The notes under the pieces are model-generated. The model was given only the letters and a program-made list of their open reading frames with translations, was not told where the DNA came from and made no database searches. A stretch of 64,000 nt of DNA from assembly GCA_019634715.1 (NCBI GenBank), contig JAHCAU010000019.1, positions 36,041 to 100,040 on the forward strand, read 5' to 3'. The position numbers were made by a program, and so were the translations under genes. Of this stretch, positions 52,702 through 61,073 are shown one piece after another (position 1 is the stretch's first letter; every line of letters starts with the position of its first letter). The DNA is from Lysobacter sp. GTDB taxonomy: Bacteria; Pseudomonadota; Gammaproteobacteria; Xanthomonadales; Xanthomonadaceae.

Positions 52702-55251
52702 TCAGCGCGTCCGTCCCGCCTGCATCGCCGCATCCTGCTGCGATTGCTGGCGCGTGAAGTCCTGGTCGCGCTGCTGCGCGGCGATGCTGTTCGCGGCCTG
52801 TGTCGCCTGTTCGCTGCTTTCCCTGATCGGCTGGTTGGCGGCCTGGCCGGTGGCGATCGGGTCGGTGGCGCGATTGAGTTCCGGCCGGTCGCCCATGGCG
52901 CTGAACTGCACCGCGCGCACCAGGCTGCCGTCCTTGCTCAGCTCCACCTTGTCGGGCTGGATGCCTTCGCGGATGGCGTCGACGGTGAGCGCGGCGGCGA
53001 CCTTGCGGCTGTGTTCGCCGTGCGGGATACCGCGCGCGTCCTCGGCGGCATGCACCTTTTCCAGCGTGCGCTGATACAGCGCATGGTTCGGATTGTCCGG
53101 ATGCGTCACAAGCGCGCTGCCGGCGCTTTCCAGCGCGGCGCGGGTCTTCGGTCCGATCACGCCGAGCTGTTCGATGCCGTGGTCGCGCTGGAACTGACGG
53201 GTGGCGAATTCGGTATTGGCACCGAACCTGTCGTCGACCGCGATCGGCTTGCCGTCGGCGCCCACGTAACCGAGATCGGCGAGCAGTCGCTGGTGATGCC
53301 CCACCTCCGGCCCTCGTTCGTCGAGGCGAAGGACGTTGTCGGCCATCGCGTCGGTGCGCACGGGTGCCGCAGCGGCGGGCGTGGGCGTCGCATCGCCCTG
53401 GGTACGCGCGCGATCGTTCCAGAACGCTTCGGGATCGATGATGCGGCCTTCGGGATCGCGCATCTGGTAGTGCACGTGCTGCGCGTAGTCGCTCGCACCG
53501 CCGGGCCCGCGCCCGCCCATGGTGCCGATCGGATCGCCGGCCTCGACCCGCGTCGGCGGGTCGGTCACGCGTACCGAACGCGAATCCAGATGCAGGATTT
53601 CGTGCAGGTTGCCCTGGTCGTCACGGATCTTCACCGTGCCGTAGCTGCCCTGGCCGTCGCCGTACTCGACCACGCCGCTGACCGGCGAATGCACCGTGGG
53701 GTGCTCCAGGTTGATACCGGTCTGGCGGACGTTGTAGTTGAAGTCGACGCCGCCGTGGTCGTCATGGCGGCCGTTGATCGTGCGCGGACCGAAATCGCTG
53801 GTCATGTGCGGGGCGGCGCCATCCTGCGGCGGCAGCATGATCCGCATCGCGTCTTCGAAGGACTGCGGGTCCGTCGTGGTCGGCGCCGGCAAAGGCGTGT
53901 CCGGTGTCGGCGCAGCGACAGGCTGCGCCTGAGCACGCTCGCGTGCGGCGGTTTCGATGGCGGCGCGGGTGGTCGCGTCGGCGATGCCGGTCGGTTCAAG
54001 GCCGTTGTCCTGCTGGAATGTCCGCACCGCTGCGCGCGTGCCGTCGCCCAGGTAGCCGTCGACACCGAGCGCCTGTCCGTCCGCGTCGCGGATCTCCAGC
54101 GTGTTGAGGTTCTGCTGCAATGCACGCGCCGCCAGGTCGATCGAACCCAGGGTCTGCGGACCAGCCCGGCCATCCACGCTTTCCATTCCAGCATCGCGTT
54201 GATACCGCTCGACGGCCTGCCTGGTTTCCGCGGTGAATCGGCCGTCCACGACCAGCGGCTGACCCTGCGCATCGTGATAGCCCAGGCTGGCCAGATTGGA
54301 TTCGAGCTTGCGGACGTCTCGTCCGCTTTCGCCTTCCTCGAGCACGGCATTGCCTGCGCGGCGCGTCGCTCCGGTACCGATCGCGGCCAATGCCTGCTGG
54401 ACGTCGGCGTTGTCGCGTTCGGTGGACGGGTCGTAGTCGTTGCGGGCGACGGCGGCATGGGCGCGATCCATGGCTTCGCGACGGACCGGGTCGGCGGCGT
54501 AGCTGTCCTCGTAGCCCTGCGCGACCGAGGCGGCCTTGGGCGCGTCGAAGTAGCTGATCGAACTGCGTATCGTCTGCGCTTCGGCCAGCAACGCATCGTA
54601 GTCGCCGCCCTCGCGGAGCACGTTCTCCAGTCGATCCAGTCCTCTCGGGTACTGGTTCGCGGTCTTGGCGAGGATGTTGATCGCCTCGAAGCGACGGTCC
54701 TCGGCGATGTGGCTGCCCGAACGGTCGAGGATCGTCATCGCGGTTTCGGTCGCGTTGCGCACCTGCGGATAATCGATGTGCGAATGGATCCAGCGCTTGC
54801 CCTCGTCGGAGCCGGCCCAGGCATTGATGCTGTCGCGAACGGCGAGGTCGATGAACGTGATCGTGTCGCGCCCCGCCTGGCCGTTGCCGTGGGTCAGCAG
54901 GTCGGCGCGCAGCTGGCGGGTGTCCTCGGGAAACGTCAGGCCGTTGCGGTGCGCATAGGCCGAAGCCTCGGCGATGATGCCGTCGACATAGGTCGTTTCC
55001 CCTGCCTGCAGGGCGCGATTCGAGGTCGCGCCCAGGGGCCAGGTGCCGCGCTGGCCGAGATCGACCTGGATGGTGCCGATGCTGTAGCCGCTGTTCGAGG
55101 CCACGGCCGAGGCCTCGCCCCATTCGCTTCTGTCCACGCCGGCCACCGACAGGCGGTAGGAGGAGGTCGGTCCGCCCTCCGTGCCGCGGCCGACGGTGAA
55201 GTACACGGCGCCGGCGAGCGCGTCCAGGTTGCGCGTATCGATGTTCGTCAT
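52702..55251 (-). CDS. XVIPCD-bearing type IV secretion effector, peptidoglycan hydrolase
   Basis: An 849-aa multidomain protein. N-terminus (about 1-75) is lysozyme-like: VGRGTEGGPTSSYRLSVAGV and NSGYSIGTIQVDLGQ. Two peptidoglycan-binding modules follow (about 308-360 and 380-432), then an M23/LytM peptidase (480-605) with His499, Asp503 (HGGVD) and His592/His594 (HVH), a third binding module (645-705), and an XVIPCD (717-790; THPDNPNHALYQRTLEKVHA) with a Gln-rich tail. XVIPCD tails direct X-Tfe effectors through the Xanthomonas-type antibacterial type IV secretion system, so it should be injected into rivals to cut their cell wall. No signal peptide. No T4SS genes are in the window. ATG at 55251 (MTNIDTRNLD). 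Confidence 0.85.
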   Translation of the reverse strand: MTNIDTRNLDALAGAVYFTVGRGTEGGPTSSYRLSVAGVDRSEWGEASAVASNSGYSIGTIQVDLGQRGTWPLGATSNRALQAGETTYVDGIIAEASAYAHRNGLTFPEDTRQLRADLLTHGNGQAGRDTITFIDLAVRDSINAWAGSDEGKRWIHSHIDYPQVRNATETAMTILDRSGSHIAEDRRFEAINILAKTANQYPRGLDRLENVLREGGDYDALLAEAQTIRSSISYFDAPKAASVAQGYEDSYAADPVRREAMDRAHAAVARNDYDPSTERDNADVQQALAAIGTGATRRAGNAVLEEGESGRDVRKLESNLASLGYHDAQGQPLVVDGRFTAETRQAVERYQRDAGMESVDGRAGPQTLGSIDLAARALQQNLNTLEIRDADGQALGVDGYLGDGTRAAVRTFQQDNGLEPTGIADATTRAAIETAARERAQAQPVAAPTPDTPLPAPTTTDPQSFEDAMRIMLPPQDGAAPHMTSDFGPRTINGRHDDHGGVDFNYNVRQTGINLEHPTVHSPVSGVVEYGDGQGSYGTVKIRDDQGNLHEILHLDSRSVRVTDPPTRVEAGDPIGTMGGRGPGGASDYAQHVHYQMRDPEGRIIDPEAFWNDRARTQGDATPTPAAAAPVRTDAMADNVLRLDERGPEVGHHQRLLADLGYVGADGKPIAVDDRFGANTEFATRQFQRDHGIEQLGVIGPKTRAALESAGSALVTHPDNPNHALYQRTLEKVHAAEDARGIPHGEHSRKVAAALTVDAIREGIQPDKVELSKDGSLVRAVQFSAMGDRPELNRATDPIATGQAANQPIRESSEQATQAANSIAAQQRDQDFTRQQSQQDAAMQAGRTR

Positions 55252-55298
55252 GGGGCTGATCCCGGTGCTTTCGGATGAGGGTGAGTCGGATCGGGCGT

Positions 55299-56501
55299 TC
55301 AGGGCTTGCCGATGTCGAGATATCGTTCGAGCAGGTCGGTGCGCTGGCGAATGGCACGCGCATCGTTCTCGACCGATTGCAGATTGCCTATCTGGCCGAG
55401 TTCGTCGAAGATCGATGCCCTGACATCGCCATCGCTTTGCTGCAGTCGTACCCAGGCCCGCTGTGCGGCCACCATCCGTTCGCGGCGTTCGCCTTGCAGG
55501 CGATCGATCAGCTGTTTGTAGATCTTGTTCAAGCGTGCATCCTGGCGCGCGCGCTCGTCGGTCAGGCATTCGGCTTGCGAGAGGGTGCCTGTGGCGTTGG
55601 TCATGCACTTGGCGAAGGCCTCGCTCAGCCCCCGAGTCGCATGGTTCTCGGCGTCCGGGGCTTTCGGTGCCCGCGGCGCGCGCAGCGCAGCGTCGATCGG
55701 TACGTCGCCAGCGAAGTCGGCGATCTGCACCAGAAGGTCGGCGCGCTGTGCAGTGGCCAGCGTCGTGTTCCCGAGCGTTTGGCGACGACCGGCCGGACCG
55801 GTTTCATCAAGCATCGAGGCTTCGAATGCGCGGTCCTTCTCCTGCAGTTGGACCCACGCGCGATGCGCCGCCACGATCCGTTCGCGCTGTTCCCCCTGCA
55901 GATGTCCGACCAGTTGTCTGTAGATCTTGTCGAGGCGGGCTTCCTGACGGTCGCGTTCGGCGGTCAGGCCGTCATCGGCCGCTGTCGGCGCGCCGGCATG
56001 GACCGTGTCGCCCCCGAACGCCTTGCCGAACGCCGGGTCGACGATCTTCACGAGGGTCCAGCAGGCGTCGCGGCGGAAGGTGTAGCGCAACTGCGCGTCG
56101 GTGTCGGGCACCTCCAGGACGACGGTGCTGCGGTCGCCGTCGCTGCCGGTTTCGCGATAACGCAGGCCCTCGGCCTGCTGGAGGACACGATCGGGCATCA
56201 CCGGGAACTGCAGGGCATCGCGCGATACCGCTTCCACCGATTCGGCCGGTTCCGGCTGCGCGCTCCAGTCGATGAACGCGGTCTCGACGATCGGCGCGGT
56301 GAAGGCCTTCTGCAGATCGGGGCTTTCAGCGAAGGCGGCGACGAAGCCGGCCAGATCCGTCGCGGGACAGGTCGGAGCCTTGACTGCGGCTGCGGAGGTC
56401 GCCGTCGCGGTGCCGGTGGCCGGCGGCGTGGCGTCGCAGGCACCGACGGAGAACGCGAGCATGGCGGCAAGGGGAAGGGTGTTGCGAAGCGCGCTTTCCA
56501 T
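55299..56501 (-). CDS. Lipoprotein with two LprI domains, putative immunity protein
   Basis: A 400-aa lipoprotein (lipobox FSVGAC, Cys22) with a middle domain (about 45-160) and two LprI (DUF1311) units. The first (178-260; RQEARLDKIYRQLVGHLQGE) lacks the conserved cysteines; the second (297-395; KCMTNATGTLSQAECLTDER, DARLNKIYKQL) keeps Cys299 and Cys312. LprI proteins inhibit lysozymes and are frequent partners of X-Tfe effectors. It lies directly upstream of the effector, with a 47-bp gap on the same strand. So it probably protects the cell envelope from the effector or from imported lysozymes; this is inference. Confidence 0.78.
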   Translation of the reverse strand: MESALRNTLPLAAMLAFSVGACDATPPATGTATATSAAAVKAPTCPATDLAGFVAAFAESPDLQKAFTAPIVETAFIDWSAQPEPAESVEAVSRDALQFPVMPDRVLQQAEGLRYRETGSDGDRSTVVLEVPDTDAQLRYTFRRDACWTLVKIVDPAFGKAFGGDTVHAGAPTAADDGLTAERDRQEARLDKIYRQLVGHLQGEQRERIVAAHRAWVQLQEKDRAFEASMLDETGPAGRRQTLGNTTLATAQRADLLVQIADFAGDVPIDAALRAPRAPKAPDAENHATRGLSEAFAKCMTNATGTLSQAECLTDERARQDARLNKIYKQLIDRLQGERRERMVAAQRAWVRLQQSDGDVRASIFDELGQIGNLQSVENDARAIRQRTDLLERYLDIGKP

Positions 56502-56574
56502 GGTGACGACCCGGACTCCGTGAGGCGTGGACAGGAGGCCCATCATACGGGTTCGGTCGACGCGGCCGTTGGAC

Positions 56575-57546
56575 TCAGTATCGCGTCGCGCGTCGCGCAT
56601 CCGCCGCCAGCAGCGCCCGCGCCAGTGCCGCGTTGCGCTGCCTGCGCAGACGCTCCGCTGCGATGGAATCGACCGGCTCGAACCGCACGACGTCGCCTGC
56701 GCGCATTTGCGCCATGCGCGGCAGGTCGGCGGCGATGACATGGCCGAGGCGGGGATAGCCGCCGACGGTCTGGGCGTCGGCGAGCAGCACGATCGGGCGG
56801 CCGTCCGGCGGCAACTGGATCGTGCCCGGGGCCACCGGCGCGGACAGCAGCGTTTCGGCCTCGCAGGGCAGGGCATCGCCGTGGAAGCGCAAGCCCTGGC
56901 GATCGCTGCGCGGATCGACGCGCCAGATGCCCTGGCCCAGCGGGATCGCCAGCGCATGCGACGAGGGCACGTAGCGCACGAGGCAGGCATTCTGGTCCAC
57001 GCCCTGATCGAGCGCGATCCACCAGCGCGGCGCTTCGGGCATGGCAGCGACGACGGGCGTCGCGTGAGGTCCCAGCGGCAGTGCATCGCCGGCTTGCAGC
57101 GCGCGGCCCTCGACGCCGCCGAAACCGCCGCGCAGGTCGGTGCAGCGACTGCCGAGCACGCACGGCACGTCGATGCCGCCGCCGACGGCCAGCCATGCGC
57201 GCAGTCCGCGCCGGATCGCGCCCAGCACGAGCGTGCCAGCGGGCAATGCGACCGGGCGGCCGTTGGGCACGGCATGGCGCATGCCGTCGTTGCCTTCGAA
57301 CCAGGCATCGATGCCCGCGCCGCACAGCGCGATGCGCAGGGCGGCGTTGAAGGCCAGGGTCGGGCCACGCATCGCGATTTCCAGCACCGCCGCGCCCTGC
57401 GCATTGCCGACCAGATGATTCGCGAGCACCGCCTGTGCGGAATCGAGCGCGCCGCCGCGCGCGACGCCGAGATGACGCCAGCCATCGCGCCCGGGACCCT
57501 GCACGGTGGTCGACGCACCCGGTGCGATCACGCGCAGCGCGGTCAT
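56575..57546 (-). CDS. pxpC: 5-oxoprolinase subunit PxpC (biotin-dependent carboxyltransferase family)
   Basis: PxpC is the third 5-oxoprolinase subunit (former KipA/AHS2 family). The 323-aa protein starts LRVIAPGASTTVQGPGRDGW, GVARGGALDSAQAVLANHLV, has GGGIDVPCVLGSRCTDLRGG and ends near LADAQTVGGYPRLGHVIAAD. It is coupled to pxpB by an ATGA overlap. The next gene on the strand is the LprI-domain lipoprotein 73 bp downstream. Confidence 0.93.
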   Translation of the reverse strand: MTALRVIAPGASTTVQGPGRDGWRHLGVARGGALDSAQAVLANHLVGNAQGAAVLEIAMRGPTLAFNAALRIALCGAGIDAWFEGNDGMRHAVPNGRPVALPAGTLVLGAIRRGLRAWLAVGGGIDVPCVLGSRCTDLRGGFGGVEGRALQAGDALPLGPHATPVVAAMPEAPRWWIALDQGVDQNACLVRYVPSSHALAIPLGQGIWRVDPRSDRQGLRFHGDALPCEAETLLSAPVAPGTIQLPPDGRPIVLLADAQTVGGYPRLGHVIAADLPRMAQMRAGDVVRFEPVDSIAAERLRRQRNAALARALLAADARRATRY

Positions 57547-58241
57547 GACTGCACCTCGCGTCGTGCGAATTCGCGCGCATCGATCGCGACGAAGCGCACG
57601 CGGTCGCCCGGCACCAGCAGCGAGGGCGATGCGCGCATCGGGTCGAACAAGCGCAGCGGCGTGCGGCCGATCAGGCGCCAGCCGCCGGGGCTTTCGCGCG
57701 GATACAGGCCGGTCTGCGCGCCGCCGATCGCCACGCTGCCGGCCGGCACGCGGGTGCGCGGCGTGGCCAGCCGAGGCAGGGCGAGGGCGGGGTCGAGGCC
57801 GGACAGGTACGGAAAGCCCGGTGCGAAACCGATCATCGCCACGCTGTAGGTGCCGGCGGCGTGACGCGCGGCCAGTGCGTCGGCCGTGATCCCGAGTTCC
57901 TGTGCGACGCTGTCGAGGTCTTCGCCGAAGTCGCCGCCGTAGACCACCGGGATCTCGATGCAGCGCGGGGCGGTCGCGGCGGTCGTGCCGTCGTCGCCTG
58001 CGAGCCGCGCATCGAGCCAGCGTTCGACAGTTCCCGCATCGATCGCATCGGGATCGAAGAACACCGCCAGGCTCGCGTATGCCGGGACGAGGTCGCGCAG
58101 CCACGCAGGCGCGTCGGCGCGGATGCGCGCTGCGATGCGATGCACGCGCGCGTTGGTCGCGTCGTCGATCGGCGGCGTCTCCGCACCGAAGTGCAGCAGC
58201 CACGCATCGTCGGCCAGGCGCTCCCGGCGCGTCGCCGTCAT
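57543..58241 (-). CDS. pxpB: 5-oxoprolinase subunit PxpB (KipI/AHS1 family)
   Basis: PxpB, the ATP-site-containing partner of PxpC. The 232-aa protein has IEIPVVYGGDFGEDLDSVAQ, AAGTYSVAMIGFAPGFPYLS, then PRTRVPAGSVAIGGAQTGLY and PRESPGGWRLIGRTPLRLFD, all typical of the AHS1 family. Its start overlaps the HIT-gene stop (ATGA) and its stop overlaps the pxpC start, so DLH, HIT, pxpB and pxpC form a tightly coupled run. Confidence 0.93.
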   Translation of the reverse strand: MTATRRERLADDAWLLHFGAETPPIDDATNARVHRIAARIRADAPAWLRDLVPAYASLAVFFDPDAIDAGTVERWLDARLAGDDGTTAATAPRCIEIPVVYGGDFGEDLDSVAQELGITADALAARHAAGTYSVAMIGFAPGFPYLSGLDPALALPRLATPRTRVPAGSVAIGGAQTGLYPRESPGGWRLIGRTPLRLFDPMRASPSLLVPGDRVRFVAIDAREFARREVQS

Positions 58242-58672
58242 GCCGTCAGTGCGGCGCGCAAGGTCTCGGCGCGTTCGATCAGCTGCTCGGGCGAATACGG
58301 TTGCGCCGTGGCGGTGCCCCACACCGGGCGCGGCCAGGCGATGTCGTCGCGGTAGCGGGCGATCACGTGCACGTGCAGCTGCGGCACCAGGTTGCCGAGC
58401 GCGGCCACGTTGAGCTTGTCGGGCTTCATCGTCGCCCGCAGCGCGCGGCTGGCGCGGTCGATTTCCTGGATCAGCAGGATCTGCTGCGCGCTGTCGAGAT
58501 CGATCAGTTCCACCGCGTTCTCGACGCGCGGCACCAGGATCAGCCACGGATGGTGGGCATCGTCCATCAGCTGGACATCGCACAGCGGCCAGTGCGCCAG
58601 CGGATGGGTGTCTTCGGCCAGTTGCGGGTGCAGGTGCCAGCCCGGTGGGCCGGCATGGGCGTGGCGATTCAT
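58238..58672 (-). CDS. HIT family protein
   Basis: A 144-aa histidine-triad nucleotide hydrolase/transferase. The triad is HVHVIAR preceded by QL (QLHVHVIAR, H-x-H-x-I rather than HxHxHxx). N-terminus HLHPQLAEDTHPLAHWPLCD, then HPWLILVPRVENAVELIDLD. Short HIT proteins of this group act on nucleotide phosphoramidates or diadenosine polyphosphates; the substrate here is unknown. Overlaps neighbours by 4 bp on both sides. Confidence 0.85.
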   Translation of the reverse strand: MNRHAHAGPPGWHLHPQLAEDTHPLAHWPLCDVQLMDDAHHPWLILVPRVENAVELIDLDSAQQILLIQEIDRASRALRATMKPDKLNVAALGNLVPQLHVHVIARYRDDIAWPRPVWGTATAQPYSPEQLIERAETLRAALTA

Positions 58673-59349
58673 CGCAGGTGCTCCCTCAGGAAAGCGATCG
58701 TGCGGTCCCAGGCGAGGGCCGCGCTGTCGGCGTCGTAGTCGTCGCGTTCGTCGCAGTTGAAGCCGTGCCCGGCCGGGTAGACGTGGATTTCCGCGTCGGG
58801 ATGATGCAATTGGTGCTTCTGCACGTCTTCCGGCGGGATGATGCTGTCGTGTTCACCGAAGTGGAACAGCATCGGCGCCTGCGCCGGCTCGCCGAGGAAG
58901 GGCACGCTGCGCCCCCCGTAGTAGGTCACCGAAGGCAGGTGCAGGCGGGTGTTGGCCAGCATCGCCACCGTGCCGCCCCAGCAGAAGCCCGTGGCGGCGA
59001 CGTGGTGTCCGGACTCGCGCAGCCAGCGCGCGGCGGCGCCGACCACCTTGAGCGCGCGTTCGAAGCCCAGTTGCGCCACGTAGTCGCGGCCGTGGGACAC
59101 CCCGGATTCGTCGTAGCGCAACTCGGTGTCCGGGCGCACCAGGTCGAACAGGGCCGGTGCCATCGCGGTGAAGCCGGCCCTGGCGAACCGGTCGGTCACC
59201 GCGCGGATGTGCGGATTCACGCCGAAAATCTCCTGGATCACCACCACGGCGCCGAGCGGCGCGCTGTCGGGGCGGGCCATCCATGCCCGGACCGGGCCTT
59301 CGGGGGTCGTCAGGGGGATCCACTCGCCCATGGTCGGGTCTCCAGCCAT
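58669..59349 (-). CDS. Dienelactone hydrolase family protein
   Basis: A 226-aa alpha/beta hydrolase. It has the family opening GAVVVIQEIFGVNPHIRAVT, nucleophile in GFCWGGTVAML (Cys, as in dienelactone hydrolase), acid in HFGEHDSIIPPEDVQKHQL, and His in YPAGHGFNCDERDDYDADS. Substrate unknown; many act on lactones or esters. ATG at 59349, an ATG 18 bp later is also possible. It heads the run DLH-HIT-pxpB-pxpC and faces rimO on the other strand. Confidence 0.9.
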   Translation of the reverse strand: MAGDPTMGEWIPLTTPEGPVRAWMARPDSAPLGAVVVIQEIFGVNPHIRAVTDRFARAGFTAMAPALFDLVRPDTELRYDESGVSHGRDYVAQLGFERALKVVGAAARWLRESGHHVAATGFCWGGTVAMLANTRLHLPSVTYYGGRSVPFLGEPAQAPMLFHFGEHDSIIPPEDVQKHQLHHPDAEIHVYPAGHGFNCDERDDYDADSAALAWDRTIAFLREHLR

Positions 59350-59404
59350 CCGAAAACGACATCGTACGCCCGCGGCCGGCGGACGGGCAGGGCAGGCCGG
59401 GCGC

Positions 59405-59410
59405 TATAAT
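59405..59410 (+). promoter_or_regulatory. Candidate -10 for rimO
   Basis: A perfect TATAAT, the same CTATAATC context as before rsfS, 49 bp before the rimO ATG. No clear -35. Confidence 0.55.
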
Positions 59411-59459
59411 CGCCGGCTCCCCGCAGCCAGAGCCGGGCCGCCTGCGGCCCGCACACGCC

Positions 59460-60821
59460 ATGTCCGCCATCGAACCCTCCAACGGCCGCAAGATCGGCTT
59501 CGTCAGTCTCGGCTGCCCCAAGGCCTTGGTCGATTCCGAGCGCATCCTCACCCAGCTCAGGGTCGAGGGCTACGACATCGTCCAGACCTACGACGATGCG
59601 GACGTGGTGGTGGTGAACACCTGCGGCTTCATCGACTCGGCGGTGACCGAGTCGCTCGACGCCATCGGCGAGGCCATGGCCGAAAACGGCAAGGTCATCG
59701 TCACCGGCTGCCTGGGCAAGCGCCCCGAGCAGATCCGCGAGGCGCATCCGGACGTGCTGGCCATCACCGGCCCGCAGGATTACCAGAGCGTGATGCGCGC
59801 CGTGTACGACGCCGCGCCGCCGAGCCACAACCCCTTCGTCGATCTCGTGCCGCGCAGGCAGGCGGAGGATGACATCGGCATCAAGCTCACGCCCAAGCAC
59901 TACGCCTATCTGAAGATTTCCGAAGGCTGCAACCACCGCTGCAGCTTCTGCATCATTCCCTCGATGCGCGGCGACCTGGTGTCGCGCCCGGTCGACCAGG
60001 TGCTGCGCGAGGCCGAAAAGCTGGTGATGGGCGGCGTGAAGGAACTGCTGGTGATCTCGCAGGACACCAGTGCCTATGGCGTCGACATCAAATACGCCGA
60101 GCGCATGTGGCGCGAGAAGAGCTACCAGACGCGGATGAAGGCGCTCTGCGAAGGCTTGTCCGAACTCGGCGTGTGGACGCGTCTGCACTATGTCTACCCG
60201 TATCCGCATGTCGACGACATCATCCCGCTGATGGCCGACGGCAAACTGCTGCCCTACCTCGACATCCCGTTCCAGCACGCCAGCCCGCGCATGCTCAAGC
60301 TGATGAAGCGCCCCGGCGCGGTCGACAAGACGCTTGAGCGCATCCAGCGCTGGCGCGGCATCGCGCCGGACATCACCATCCGCAGCACCTTCATCGTCGG
60401 CTTTCCGGGCGAGAGCGACCAGGAATTCGAGCAACTGCTGGATTTCCTCGACGAAGCCCAGCTCGACCGTGTCGGCGCCTTCGCCTATTCGCCGGTCGAG
60501 GGCGCCGCCGCGAATGCCTTGCCCGACCCCGTGCCGGAAGAAGTGAAGCAGGAGCGCCTCGCCCGCTTCATGGAGCGCCAGGCCGCCATCTCCGAAGCCA
60601 AGCTCGCCGACAAGATCGGCAGCGTGCAGCGTTGCCTGGTCGATGCGATCGACGGCGAACTCGCCATCGCCCGCTCGATGGCCGATGCGCCCGAGATCGA
60701 CGGCCTCGTGCAGATCCAGAACGGCTTCGAAGCCGGCCTGAAGCCGGGCGAATTCGTCGATGTCGAGATCATGGGCAGCGACGAGCACGACATCTACGGC
60801 GAAGTGTCGTTCGAGGATTGA
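59460..60821 (+). CDS. rimO: Ribosomal protein S12 methylthiotransferase RimO
   Basis: RimO is a radical-SAM enzyme with two iron-sulfur clusters that adds a methylthio group to Asp89 of ribosomal protein S12. The 453-aa protein has the N-terminal cluster Cys in FVSLGCPKALVDSE, VVNTCGFID and VTGCLGKRP, the radical-SAM CxxxCxxC in SEGCNHRCSFCIIPSMRG, and a TRAM domain (GLKPGEFVDVEIMGSDEHDI). Length is typical. The upstream in-frame extension lies in the promoter region. Confidence 0.96.
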   Translation: MSAIEPSNGRKIGFVSLGCPKALVDSERILTQLRVEGYDIVQTYDDADVVVVNTCGFIDSAVTESLDAIGEAMAENGKVIVTGCLGKRPEQIREAHPDVLAITGPQDYQSVMRAVYDAAPPSHNPFVDLVPRRQAEDDIGIKLTPKHYAYLKISEGCNHRCSFCIIPSMRGDLVSRPVDQVLREAEKLVMGGVKELLVISQDTSAYGVDIKYAERMWREKSYQTRMKALCEGLSELGVWTRLHYVYPYPHVDDIIPLMADGKLLPYLDIPFQHASPRMLKLMKRPGAVDKTLERIQRWRGIAPDITIRSTFIVGFPGESDQEFEQLLDFLDEAQLDRVGAFAYSPVEGAAANALPDPVPEEVKQERLARFMERQAAISEAKLADKIGSVQRCLVDAIDGELAIARSMADAPEIDGLVQIQNGFEAGLKPGEFVDVEIMGSDEHDIYGEVSFED

Positions 60822-60891
60822 GTCGCGGCGGGTTGCGCGTGGAGGCGTTTACGCCTTCGGATTTGCAAGCATGCTCATGGGGCAAGCATCA

Positions 60892-61030
60892 AACCCATCC
60901 CCACCCAACCCTCCCCTTGAAGGGGAGGGCTTGAAGCGCCGCGCCTTCCTTCTACCGCTTCATGACCAAGCTCGACGTGCCGAGCGCTTCTCCCTCCCCT
61001 TCAAGGGGAGGGCCGGGGGGGGGATGGGTT
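60892..61030. repeat. Long inverted repeat with two 21-bp palindromes
   Basis: The outer ends are inverse (AACCCATCCCC ... GGGGATGGGTT), and inside lie two palindromes CCCTCCCCTT-GA/CA-AGGGGAGGG (60909-60929 and 60992-61012). The element has the size and layout of a non-autonomous mobile-like or IR-type intergenic repeat. It sits between rimO and DUF3025. Confidence 0.8.
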
Positions 61031-61073
61031 CGATCTTGTTGAACGCAGACAGGTCCAAGAGCGAGTGCGCACA

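Noticed and set aside
52564..55278. 904-aa open frame opposite the XVIPCD effector
   Set aside because: The low-complexity composition follows the third-position GC of the effector; no start signals or motifs.
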